Shown piece by piece: positions 23,448-31,384 of a stretch of DNA of 46,142 nt. Numbering within the stretch: position 1 is the stretch's first letter; each line of letters begins with the position of its first letter. A program made the position numbers and the translations under genes. This DNA comes from a bacterium. Lineage in GTDB: Bacteria; Patescibacteriota; Microgenomatia; Daviesbacterales; UBA10151. Location: positions 1 to 46,142 of the forward strand of contig JAJYIE010000008.1 of assembly GCA_021790255.1 (NCBI GenBank). Direction: 5' to 3'. The notes under the pieces are model-generated. The model ran no database searches, was not told the origin of the DNA, and saw only the letters and a list, made by a program, of their open reading frames with translations.

Positions 23448-25180
23448 GTCTTTTTATACTGCTGCTTATACATTTCCAGCAATTCTTTTACAGTCGTGGC
23501 GTCTTCTGCTCTCCTGTCTGCACCCCTAAACCGGACAAGCCGGGGAAATCTTAAGGCATAACCCGGTTCGCTGTCAGTTTTTCCGGCGGTATGGACCGGG
23601 CTTTTGGTAATTTCATCCGCCAAAACTTCAATGACAATTTCAGGCTTAATCCAAACTGACGGCTCCAAAATTGAGTTGACTCTTGGCGGTTTGTGGTCCA
23701 CTTTGATTTTATCCGCCCGAGCGTGGATTTCCCGCCACTCTTCATCCGATAAACCGGTGCCGATTTTAGAAACCGTCACAAATTCATCTTTTCTCTTATC
23801 GTAAATCCCAACCAAAAGCGCTCCGGCGCCAAAGCTCGCCCGCTTCCCCCTCCCAAAAATATAACCTAAGATCACACAATCAATTGTGTCTTTTAACTCG
23901 CCGGCCGAGTGGCGCTTTAATTTGACCCAGTTGAAATTGCGGGCGCCTGCCTCATATTTTGAATCTGGTTTTTTCAAAAGCAGCCCTTCTAAGCCTTTGG
24001 CCAAAGCGTCATTAAAAAGTTCCGTGACCCGTTTAACCGAATCAGTAAATTCTCCCGGCTGCGGTACTAAAGTTTCATCACCGGAGATCACCTCAGCCAA
24101 CCTTCTCAACCGTTCCCTAAGCGGCAGGTCGATCAACGGTTTTCCATCCAAATACATAATGTCAAAAACAAAGGATTTTAAAGGTATTTGTTTGCTCACC
24201 TCATCGACATTATATTTGCGCCGCCGCTTGGTGGTTTCCTGGAAAGGCAAAAATTCATCCGACTCAGGATTAAAAGCTAACGCTTCCGAATCAAAAATGG
24301 CCGTTGCGGCCTTGACTTGTTTTAAAGCCCCAGCGATAATTTCCGGCATCATGGCCGTAGTTTCTTCTAAGTTACGGGAAAACAGCCGGACTTCGTCACC
24401 ATTTTTGTGGATTTGTACCCTAAAGCCATCGTATTTATATTGGGCATGCGCCTCACCGCCGAATTTTTGTAAAATGGTTTGCGGATCAGGTAGCCGTTCC
24501 GCCAGTTCCGAGCGGATAGGCCTCCCCACCTCAACATCTAATTCTTCTACCCCTTTTAATCCTTCTTTCCATAACGTTTCACCGATTAAGCCTAAATCGG
24601 AAGTTTTATTGTAGGCTTCTTCCAAAACTTTCCGCTGCTTTTTATCGCCTAATTTGGCTACTGCGAAAGCGTCCAAAACCGTCGGATCGCCGATGCCCAG
24701 GCGGGTAGTTCCCAGGGGGATACGCACTAAATGTTTGGCGCTGACCGGATCAACTTGCTTTAACAGTCCCACCAATAAATTTAATTTTTTTTCAACCGCT
24801 CCCTCTCCAGAAGTACCGGCAACTTTTTTTAGCTCCTCAAACACCTCACCAACCGTTAATTTTGAACTTTGAATTTTGAACTTTGAACTCATTCGGCTCG
24901 CGACTTTCCCAAAATCCCCCACCCGGCCGTATTCTGCAGCCACCTCTTCCAGCGGCACGCTGTAAGCCTGGGCAACCGCTTTAGCCACGCCTTTTTCGGC
25001 CATACCGATTTCCACCGGCTCGTAAAACGGCGCCACCCGGCCCTGGATTAAGTAAGCCACTTTGGCCACCTCATTTGTCTCCACATGGGAAAAAAGCTCC
25101 ACCAAAATATCAATTAGGCTTAAGCGGGAGGAGGTTTCCTCCAGCTTTTCAAAATATCCGGAAAGCTCACCGAAAGTCAT
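23444..25180 (-). CDS. ATP-dependent DNA ligase (archaeal/eukaryotic LigI type)
   Basis: The protein seals nicks in DNA with ATP through a covalent lysyl-AMP. From ATG 25180 it has 578 residues. This start is fixed by a TTTACA-N17-TAAAAT promoter ending just upstream. Domain order is the helical DNA-binding domain (about 1-210), the adenylation domain with motif I QYKYDGFR (Lys near 249), motifs around FDSEALAF and FVFDIMYLDG, then the OB-fold domain with VKLKRH. The family is normal for archaea, while most bacteria use NAD-dependent LigA. Residues about 97-107 (SSKFKIQSSKL) are encoded by four 7-base repeats inside the DNA-binding domain, apparently a tolerated insertion. Confidence 0.93.
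   Translation of the reverse strand: MTFGELSGYFEKLEETSSRLSLIDILVELFSHVETNEVAKVAYLIQGRVAPFYEPVEIGMAEKGVAKAVAQAYSVPLEEVAAEYGRVGDFGKVASRMSSKFKIQSSKLTVGEVFEELKKVAGTSGEGAVEKKLNLLVGLLKQVDPVSAKHLVRIPLGTTRLGIGDPTVLDAFAVAKLGDKKQRKVLEEAYNKTSDLGLIGETLWKEGLKGVEELDVEVGRPIRSELAERLPDPQTILQKFGGEAHAQYKYDGFRVQIHKNGDEVRLFSRNLEETTAMMPEIIAGALKQVKAATAIFDSEALAFNPESDEFLPFQETTKRRRKYNVDEVSKQIPLKSFVFDIMYLDGKPLIDLPLRERLRRLAEVISGDETLVPQPGEFTDSVKRVTELFNDALAKGLEGLLLKKPDSKYEAGARNFNWVKLKRHSAGELKDTIDCVILGYIFGRGKRASFGAGALLVGIYDKRKDEFVTVSKIGTGLSDEEWREIHARADKIKVDHKPPRVNSILEPSVWIKPEIVIEVLADEITKSPVHTAGKTDSEPGYALRFPRLVRFRGADRRAEDATTVKELLEMYKQQYKKT
24861..24888. repeat. 7-base tandem repeat, 4 copies, inside the ligase gene
   Basis: TTTGAAC, TTTGAAT, TTTGAAC and TTTGAAC lie head to tail. 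The 28 bases plus flanks are translated as KFKIQSSKL on the minus strand with no frame disturbance. Confidence 0.85.
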
Positions 25181-25188
25181 CACCTTGG

Positions 25189-25238
25189 ATTTTAGTCTAT
25201 CCGGCAAAACTTGTAAATTAAACCCAATTGCGTACAAT
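25189..25238. promoter_or_regulatory. divergent promoter pair sharing one -35 element
   Basis: On the minus strand TTTACA (25212-25217) and TAAAAT (25189-25194) are 17 bases apart and serve the ligase. On the plus strand TTGTAA (25211-25216) and TACAAT (25233-25238) are 16 bases apart and point at ATG 25245. The two -35 boxes occupy the same seven base pairs, so the promoters should exclude each other. Confidence 0.7.
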
Positions 25239-25244
25239 ACGCTC

Positions 25245-26215
25245 ATGAGTACAGTTGAGGATGAACATACCCTTTCACTCCCCACAGACTATCAATCACC
25301 AGATTCTTCGGTCAGGGGGTAAACATACCAAGCCAGACAACTTTTAACAGTTATTCAAGCCGCCCTCGAACTTCCGGTATCTTCTCACCCAGGCACCGCT
25401 GCCATTATCAGACAAGCACAAGCTAACCTTCAGGGATTAAGTAAAGCTCTGAATAAAAAAATTAGCGAACATTCATCAAACTTCACAACATCTTCATCTC
25501 CGGAGCAGGAAAAAGAGCGTCGCGCGGTAGCACCAGCTCCGGTTCATGATGAGATTAGCAGTCTCTACCACCAGGCTGTCCGAGGGGGAATTAGCGAGGA
25601 ATGGTTTCGCCAACAAATAGCAAGCTTGCACGAAGAAGATCATTACATCGCCACTCATGACGAGCTGACTGGTTTATTGAATCACCCTGGTCTGAGGGAA
25701 AAAGCCTACAACATTTTCCAAGAAACTTCCTGGAATACTCGCCTTCTTACTTTGTTTTTTATTGATGAAGATAACCTGAAATTAGCCAACAGCATCCCAA
25801 CTTTACTTGGAGACCGTCTGCTTCAGGCTACCGCGAGGCAAATCTTGCCCAGACTCGGAAAGAAGATTTAGTTAGTAGGGTCGGCGGTGATGAACTGGTT
25901 GTGTTAATTGAAGGCCAAAATACTAAGACTGCCCGTAAATGGGCAGAAAGGCTTCGGGAAGGTGTTGGTTTGGCCAACCAGCAGGCTGTATTAGAGTTTT
26001 TGATTGAACGCTATGAAAAACATCACCCGGAACCTATTCCCACCTGGAAGGAAATCGACGGAAAATTCTCAATCAGTGGCGGATTAACTTCCTGGCATCC
26101 CGGTGACTCCTTTGAAGAAATGATTGACGGGTCAGACTTCGCTCTTCGGCAAGTTAAACAAAAATTAGGCAAAAACCGTGTTCGCGTATATAACCCAAAC
26201 CAGGTAGCAGGTTAA
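25245..26215 (+). pseudogene. GGDEF-domain (diguanylate-cyclase-like) protein, disrupted
   Basis: A leaderless-type ATG at 25245 opens a frame that meets TAA at 25320. The same frame then stays open for over 500 bases with no usable start codon until 25626. It encodes a helical N-terminus and the GGDEF-domain start HDELTGLLNH and FFIDEDNLKLAN with LGDRLLQATARQI. Near 25855-25865 one base is missing: the signature RVGGDELVVLIEG and the domain end (GKFSISGGLTSW, DFALRQVKQKLGKNRVRVY) continue in another frame to 26215. A nonsense codon plus a frameshift make a pseudogene likely, unless both are sequence errors. The active-site motif would be GGDEL, not GGDEF, so catalysis is doubtful even if repaired. 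Confidence 0.82.
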
Positions 26216-26220
26216 AGCTT

Positions 26221-27294
26221 TTACCTTAAAACGTACGCCGCTTTTTTAGTGCCGCCAGTTTTTTTAATTAAACCCTTTTGTTTTAAGAACTTCAGCTCCC
26301 GCAATACTGTATCATCAGAATAATCCGGGAAAATTTTCCGGAAGTCTTTATTTTGCATCAGCTTATGGCGGTGCAGGTATTCCATAATAATCATCTGCCG
26401 CTCATTTAATGTCACTTGCTCCCCCAATTGGTCCTTTACCCGAGCATCCAGGGAGATATTTTTTACCCGTTGCTTAATCCTGTCCAGTTCAATGGCCACC
26501 CCTTCCACAAAATAATCAAGCCAGGGGGTAAGATCCCGATCCTGCGCCTCCGGCACCAGCTGGTTGGATACAGCCTGCAAAGTCAGATAGTAATCCAGGG
26601 GGTTTGCATCAAAATATTCCTCCAGAGAGAAAAATTTACGGATATCATAACCATCCCAGGACATGACCAGCGTAGCCACTGCCCTGGCGGTCCGGCCATT
26701 TCCATCCACAAAGGGATGCACCCTGGCAAGCTCATAATGAATAACTCCAGCTTTTAAAACCGGATGCAAATCCCGGGCTAAGGCACTGTTAACCCAGCTT
26801 ATCAGGTCATCAATCAGATAAGGTACCTCTGCAGCCGGCGGCGGAGTATAAGAGACCTGCCCAGTCCGTGAATCCTTAATTACTACCTGGCGCTCCCGGA
26901 AGCGGCTGGCAACATCCGGCTGGCAGATCCTGTCCACCGTCAGGCCATGGATCTGCAAAACCAACTGCGGAGTCAGTGTCCCGCCTGCCGGGTTACCAGG
27001 CAGGGTCAGGTTATCAATGAATTTCACAACGTTGCGGTAGTTGATCACCTCCTGGACATCACGCTCCCGGGCCACCACTTCCTGGCCTTCTAAAACGTCT
27101 TGGGCCTGCTCAAAAGAAAGATTGTTGCCCTCAAGATGGGTGCCGTGATGGACAATTCTTTCTAAGGCTTCTTTGCGGAATTTGGCTTCCCAGGCCGGAA
27201 TTAAAGGGGCATTGATAATCACTTCCCGGGCAGCATCAATAATGCCAATGTTTTTTAAAATCCTGTTGGTAATGGTATATTTAGGAGAAAACAT
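26221..27294 (-). CDS. Fic-domain protein (probable AMP-transferase) with winged-helix C-terminus
   Basis: The 357-residue protein has the catalytic motif HPFVDGNGRTAR (193-204; His 193), which in Fic enzymes transfers AMP, or other nucleotide parts, to a protein hydroxyl. An N-terminal inhibitory helix motif THLEGN (52-57, the T/S-xxxE-G/N form) suggests self-inhibition within the same chain. The C-terminal 80 residues (LNERQMIIMEYLHRH, DDTVLRELKFLKQKGLIKKTG) form a winged helix. This is the common chromosomal Fic/DUF4172-like layout and needs no separate antitoxin. The target is unknown. It stands alone between the broken GGDEF gene and the DUF5654 gene. Confidence 0.9.
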   Translation of the reverse strand: MFSPKYTITNRILKNIGIIDAAREVIINAPLIPAWEAKFRKEALERIVHHGTHLEGNNLSFEQAQDVLEGQEVVARERDVQEVINYRNVVKFIDNLTLPGNPAGGTLTPQLVLQIHGLTVDRICQPDVASRFRERQVVIKDSRTGQVSYTPPPAAEVPYLIDDLISWVNSALARDLHPVLKAGVIHYELARVHPFVDGNGRTARAVATLVMSWDGYDIRKFFSLEEYFDANPLDYYLTLQAVSNQLVPEAQDRDLTPWLDYFVEGVAIELDRIKQRVKNISLDARVKDQLGEQVTLNERQMIIMEYLHRHKLMQNKDFRKIFPDYSDDTVLRELKFLKQKGLIKKTGGTKKAAYVLR

Positions 27295-27355
27295 TAGTTA
27301 ACGTAAACCCTAACAATTATTGCATTTTTCCCGCAAAAAAACCAGCGGAGTTCTT

Positions 27356-27384
27356 TTGCAATTGAGATATTAAAGAGATATGAT
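27356..27384 (+). promoter_or_regulatory. sigma70-type promoter giving a leaderless transcript
   Basis: TTGCAA (27356-27361) and TATGAT (27379-27384) are 17 bases apart. The expected start coincides with GTG 27391. Confidence 0.7.
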
Positions 27385-27390
27385 ATAGTC

Positions 27391-27666
27391 GTGGCTAAAC
27401 AAACCAGCAGGGCTGAAAAAGAGAGATCTTTTCATATAGAGTTAGCCAGCCAGATGCTGACTCTTGCTACTTCCGGCTTCGGGCTGGTGGCAGCATTAGC
27501 CTGGAATTCAGCAATTCAGCAAATTGTCAAAGACTTTATTGAGCCGCGCATCCCCGGCTCCGGGATCCTGTCCCAGGTAATTTATGCTTTAATTGTCACT
27601 TTCCTGGCAGTATTTATTACCTACCAACTTTCCCGTCTCTCCAGCCGTGTGCACCATCCCCGCTAG
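27391..27666 (+). CDS. DUF5654-family small membrane protein
   Basis: The 91-residue protein has two hydrophobic helices (MLTLATSGFGLVAALAWNSA and QVIYALIVTFLAVFITYQL) separated by a short loop containing IEPRIPGSG. The phrase SGFGLVAALAWN is characteristic of DUF5654, found in archaea and CPR bacteria; its function is unknown. GTG is used as start and is leaderless by promoter position. It converges on recF, whose stop lies four bases away. Confidence 0.8.
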   Translation: MAKQTSRAEKERSFHIELASQMLTLATSGFGLVAALAWNSAIQQIVKDFIEPRIPGSGILSQVIYALIVTFLAVFITYQLSRLSSRVHHPR

Positions 27667-27670
27667 AGGA

Positions 27671-28837
27671 TCAAAGCGTAACAGCGCCCTTCCCCACCCT
27701 GATTATTTTGGCCTGCCCCAGCAGTTCATTCGGCAGTTTTTCTCCCTCAACTGCCGAAATAATAGTTTGCTGACCAAAGATTAGGCTCGTTACCCGCCGG
27801 CGGTGACTCTCATCAAGTTCAGAAAAAACATCATCCAAAAGCAGCAGCGGGCGGCCTTTGATTGCCCGGCTGATAAATTCTAGTTCGGCAATCTTTAGTT
27901 CCAAAACTGCCGTTCGCTGCTCTCCCCGTGAGCCGAAAATAGCCAGAGGTTGTCCATCAAGCTCAAAGATAAAATCATCTCTGTGCGGCCCAACTAGTGA
28001 GGTGCCGGCCGCAATCTCCCGCAGCAGGTATTGCCGCAGCCGCTCCTCTGAAATTTGGTTCTGCTGATAAAGCAGGCTAAACCCGCCTGAGGGCTGCTTT
28101 TTATCCAAGGCCGAAAGTTGCCGGTTAAGCTCACTAAAAAATGCCTCCCGTTTGCTGCTGACTATTCCACCCGACTTAACCAATTGGTCATTCCAAAAAT
28201 CCAGCTCCATGGACCGGGCTACCCCCTCCTTTACTCTCTTGAGAAGCCGGTTGCGGGAGACCAGAGTCCCGGCATAAGAGAGCAAAGATTTTTTGTATTC
28301 TTTGTCTGTTTGAGCCAAACTTAAGTCCAAAAATGAGCGCCTCAGAGACGGTGAACCTGTTACCAGGTTAATATCCTCCGGGGAAAAATAAACTACCACT
28401 AAATGCCCCAGGTAATCAGCCACTCTTCTGGTCACTCCATTCACCTTCACCCGCTTTTCCAAAAAGAGGCTGTAAGGCCTGACCTGCATGGCAATTTCGA
28501 GTTTTGCAATACTTTGGCTATTTGTTATCAGTTGTCGGGTTTCGGATTCATGTTGGGCAGTTGTCTGTTTACCGGTTTCAGAAACTGGCTGACCGACAAC
28601 AGATAAACGATCCTCCTCTATCTCCCCGCTAACTCGGCAAAAATCCTCTCCCCGGCGGATGAGTTGCACCTCTTTTTCCACCCGCAGCGATCTGCTGGTG
28701 GCCAAAAAATATACTGCCTCCAAAAGGTTGGATTTACCCTGGGCATTATTGCCCAGCAGTAGGGTCAAATCCTCCAAATCCAAATCGGCTTTTGTAAAAT
28801 TGCGGAAATTATCAAGCTGCAGTTTTTGAAGAATCAT
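27671..28837 (-). CDS. recF: DNA replication/repair protein RecF
   Basis: This SMC-like ATPase helps load RecA at gapped DNA. The 388 residues contain Walker A GNNAQGKS (29-36), the ABC-type signature GSRGEQRT and Walker B LLLLDDVFSELD. Between GEIEEDRLSV and AKLEI there is an extra stretch of about 30 residues (78-109), rich in Gln, Ser and Thr. Its DNA (28531-28600) is an inverted repeat with 8-bp arms around degenerate 7-base units. It looks inserted into a loop of the lever/arm region. The usual neighbours dnaA, dnaN and gyrB are absent; the upstream gene on the same strand is an MFS exporter. Confidence 0.94.
   Translation of the reverse strand: MILQKLQLDNFRNFTKADLDLEDLTLLLGNNAQGKSNLLEAVYFLATSRSLRVEKEVQLIRRGEDFCRVSGEIEEDRLSVVGQPVSETGKQTTAQHESETRQLITNSQSIAKLEIAMQVRPYSLFLEKRVKVNGVTRRVADYLGHLVVVYFSPEDINLVTGSPSLRRSFLDLSLAQTDKEYKKSLLSYAGTLVSRNRLLKRVKEGVARSMELDFWNDQLVKSGGIVSSKREAFFSELNRQLSALDKKQPSGGFSLLYQQNQISEERLRQYLLREIAAGTSLVGPHRDDFIFELDGQPLAIFGSRGEQRTAVLELKIAELEFISRAIKGRPLLLLDDVFSELDESHRRRVTSLIFGQQTIISAVEGEKLPNELLGQAKIIRVGKGAVTL
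28531..28600. repeat. inverted repeat with degenerate heptads inside recF
   Basis: GTTGTCGG (28531-28538) and CCGACAAC (28593-28600) are exact inverted arms. The interior can be read as loose NNTTNNC heptamers. It encodes an extra RecF segment. Confidence 0.5.
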
Positions 28838-28870
28838 TTATTTGCCAACCTTTACCGGGCAGCCGGAGAT

Positions 28871-30274
28871 TCAGGCTGCCGGCTGCTGGCTGGGCTGCTC
28901 TTTCTCCCAGTGGCCCTGACCTAAAAAATCCTTCAGCGGATAAGAAAGGTGCTTCTGAGAAAGGAAAAGGCTGGGGTGGCGTGCCACTAAACCAATCAAC
29001 AGTGCTATCACTCCCAGCCCTAAAACGATCGGTATTACTCCAAACAGGTCAGATAAACTTCCAACCACGACGACAGCAATCGCCGATACAGCCGTCATTA
29101 AAGTTGCCAGAACTGCAAAAATCTTACCCCGGTTTTTCTCAGAGGTGTTTTCCTGCAAAACTGTTTGGCATGGCACGATAATAGACACCATACAAAACCC
29201 CAAAAAGTAGGCAATAACTGCAAAAAAGAACGATAAGGAAGGTGCACGGAAGAAAAACCTCGGATGAGTTATATACGAAGGCAGATCGGCAGTCTGCAGC
29301 AAATGAGCAAAGGTCGGAACAATCCCCACCAAAATAAATGCCAAACCTGATCCTATAATTGCCGGAATGACAATTGAGCGGCGGGGGGTGCTGTTAAACC
29401 GCCGGCCGATCAGAAATGCTCCGGTAATCATCCCAAATCCAAGCGGCAGGATAACAAAGTAGGAAGCGTTGGTAGCTTTAATGATCAGAACTCTTTCCAT
29501 AAAAGATGGCATGATTACCGCCAAAACTCCGATTACTCCCTGAATCATCGACAAGAGCAAAATTGCCACTCCCACATTTAATTTGCCGATGATAAAACCA
29601 AAAGTTTCCCTGATTTCCTGTTTTGTCAGTTTAATCATCAGAACAAACCGCTGCCAGTGTGAACCGCGCCGCAGGCCCGCCTTAACGTATGACGGCCTGA
29701 TAGGAGGAAGGCCCTGCACCAGAATAAAAGCAAAACCCAGGAGAACTACTCCCAGGTAGAAAACTTTGTTTATTCCGAAATTGTCTAAAATCGGCCCACC
29801 GATGGAAAAACCAACCATAAATGCCCCATAAAGAGTTAAGGAGAATAAAGAATTGGCCAACATAAGCTGTTTACGGGAGACTAAACGCGGGATGGAAGAC
29901 CCCTCGGCTGGGATAAAAAATTGAGCCAGGGAGTTAATCAGGAAAGTGTTGAGTAGGATGAGCAGGAAGGAACCCTTGAAAAACACAAATAGCAGGAAGA
30001 AGAGGGCAAGCAGGAAATCAATAATCATGATCAGCTTGCGCCGGTCAATCACATCAACAAATACCCCGGCAAAAATACCAAAAATGACTGCCGGAAGGTA
30101 AGTAGCCAGCATCAAAGCTGCCACCGCCATATGAGTACCAACTAGCTTAAACACCCAGACAATCAGGGCAAAATTTAAGGTGTTGTAGGCAAGCTGCACC
30201 AGTACCTGGTTGGCCCACAGGTACCTAAAACCTGGGTTTTGTGCTACTGAACCAAAAGTCACTTTCCTCACCAT
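28871..30274 (-). CDS. major facilitator superfamily transporter (EntS/BacE-like)
   Basis: The 467-residue protein has 12 predicted membrane helices. The MFS motif GIFAGVFVDVIDRRKLIMIID (helix 2-3 loop) and the repeated loop in the second half identify MFS_3-type exporters. Likely a drug, siderophore or lipid exporter; the substrate cannot be told. ATG 30274 is preferred to the TTG at 30313 because the TATAAT at 30316-30321 would start the transcript downstream of that TTG. It lies between mutM and recF on the same strand. Confidence 0.85.
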   Translation of the reverse strand: MVRKVTFGSVAQNPGFRYLWANQVLVQLAYNTLNFALIVWVFKLVGTHMAVAALMLATYLPAVIFGIFAGVFVDVIDRRKLIMIIDFLLALFFLLFVFFKGSFLLILLNTFLINSLAQFFIPAEGSSIPRLVSRKQLMLANSLFSLTLYGAFMVGFSIGGPILDNFGINKVFYLGVVLLGFAFILVQGLPPIRPSYVKAGLRRGSHWQRFVLMIKLTKQEIRETFGFIIGKLNVGVAILLLSMIQGVIGVLAVIMPSFMERVLIIKATNASYFVILPLGFGMITGAFLIGRRFNSTPRRSIVIPAIIGSGLAFILVGIVPTFAHLLQTADLPSYITHPRFFFRAPSLSFFFAVIAYFLGFCMVSIIVPCQTVLQENTSEKNRGKIFAVLATLMTAVSAIAVVVVGSLSDLFGVIPIVLGLGVIALLIGLVARHPSLFLSQKHLSYPLKDFLGQGHWEKEQPSQQPAA

Positions 30275-30315
30275 CTTAAAGATGCCCTTTTTTAACAGGC
30301 TGCAAGCTAACAAAC

Positions 30316-30321
30316 ATTATA
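30316..30321 (-). promoter_or_regulatory. -10 box of the MFS gene
   Basis: A perfect TATAAT on the minus strand lies between mutM and the MFS transporter gene. Predicted start is near 30309, giving a leader of about 35 bases. No good -35 box was found. Confidence 0.55.
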
Positions 30322-30343
30322 CTACTAGAAAACGGAAGATGAA

Positions 30344-31201
30344 CTATTTCTGGCACTTCGGACAAAAGTATGTGCCACGACCGGCCTGAGTAATTTTGAC
30401 AACATTACCCTTGCAGCCGTTGCAGGGCATCCCCTCCCGTCCGTAAACGTTGGCAAATGCTAAGAATTCCCCCCTCTGCCCCTGCGCATCTACATAATTT
30501 CTTATTGTAGACCCTCCGTATTTAAGGCTTATTTGTAGGGCATCAACAATCCCCTCGTGAATTTTTTTAAACTCTTCATCCGTCAGGTCACTGATTTTCC
30601 TTCTCGGATCGATTTTTGATAGAAAGAGCGCTTCTGACGCATAAATATTCCCCACTCCTGATATAAGAGATTGATCCATTAAAGCTACTTTTATCGGCAT
30701 TCTTTTGCGTTTTAAGAGACTCTCTTTTAAAATTTGCCATGTAAAACTTTCGTCCAAAGGTTCAGGCCCGAGTTTTTTCAACTCATCCTGATCATTTAGT
30801 TCTGAAGTTTTTACAAGCTTTATCCAACCGAACTTTATCTGGTCATTAAAGTAAAGCGCTGAACCGTCAGTGAAATAAAACACCGCCCTTGTGTCACTGT
30901 TCGGCATCTTCCCAAGCATATTTCCTGTCGGATGTCCGCCCATAACCCTTTCCCCTTCTTTGGCAATAAAAATCAGTTGTCCTGTCATTTTCAAGTGGAA
31001 AAGTAGTGTCTTGTCACCAGTGAGATCTACGCCCAGCATCTTAGCCCTCCGCCAAATATTGAGTACTTTATGCCCTCTAGTAAAAATGGGGCTAAACTGG
31101 ACTGATTTTTGGTTTATGACCTGCAGATCTTTGACCGTCAACCCGATGATCTTCTTCTGCAACCCTAATTTAATGGTTTCAACCTCCGGTAGTTCCGGCA
31201 T
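30344..31201 (-). CDS. mutM: formamidopyrimidine-DNA glycosylase
   Basis: This base-excision repair enzyme removes 8-oxoguanine and cuts the abasic strand. Its N-terminus is MPELPEVET with catalytic Pro 2 and Glu 3. The helix-two-turns-helix (DQSLISGVGNIYASEALF) is present. The C-terminal zinc finger holds CNGC and CPKC, with the family's RGTYFCPKCQ ending. The 285-residue length is normal. Two extended loops (GGHPTGNMLGKMPNSDT) replace the usual short loop but leave the core intact. It lies 12 bases after the small DGxHR gene in the same direction. Confidence 0.95.
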   Translation of the reverse strand: MPELPEVETIKLGLQKKIIGLTVKDLQVINQKSVQFSPIFTRGHKVLNIWRRAKMLGVDLTGDKTLLFHLKMTGQLIFIAKEGERVMGGHPTGNMLGKMPNSDTRAVFYFTDGSALYFNDQIKFGWIKLVKTSELNDQDELKKLGPEPLDESFTWQILKESLLKRKRMPIKVALMDQSLISGVGNIYASEALFLSKIDPRRKISDLTDEEFKKIHEGIVDALQISLKYGGSTIRNYVDAQGQRGEFLAFANVYGREGMPCNGCKGNVVKITQAGRGTYFCPKCQK

Positions 31202-31213
31202 AACAGCATTCTA

Positions 31214-31384
31214 TCACTCGGTTTGTTTGAAATCAGTACAGTAAAAAACTTCTGCTGGAAAATGTTTTTGATCTAAATCCGTGTAGTAGCCGTAGGCGAC
31301 CAACCTGTGCATCCCGTCACAAACATAGAATTTGCCCTTTTCCCGCATATCGGCTTCTTTATATAGTCTTTTTAATATTTTCAT
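31214..31384 (-). CDS. 56-residue protein with ParB/sulfiredoxin-like DGxHR motif
   Basis: This short frame starts at ATG 31384 inside the end of the upstream glycosyltransferase gene and stops at 31214-31216, 12 bases before mutM. It encodes MKILKRLYKEADMREKGK followed by FYVCDGMHRLVAYGYYTDL. The DGxHRLxA core is the nucleotide-binding box seen in ParB/Srx-fold domains, but a full domain needs about 90 residues. It may be a minimal protein or the surviving end of a larger gene. The overlap with upstream and close fit with downstream genes support it as a real operon member. Confidence 0.6.
   Translation of the reverse strand: MKILKRLYKEADMREKGKFYVCDGMHRLVAYGYYTDLDQKHFPAEVFYCTDFKQTE

Noticed and set aside
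23886-24614. 242-codon open frame on the + strand
   Set aside because: It is fully antisense to the DNA ligase adenylation and OB domains; Ser-rich composition is typical of a shadow frame.
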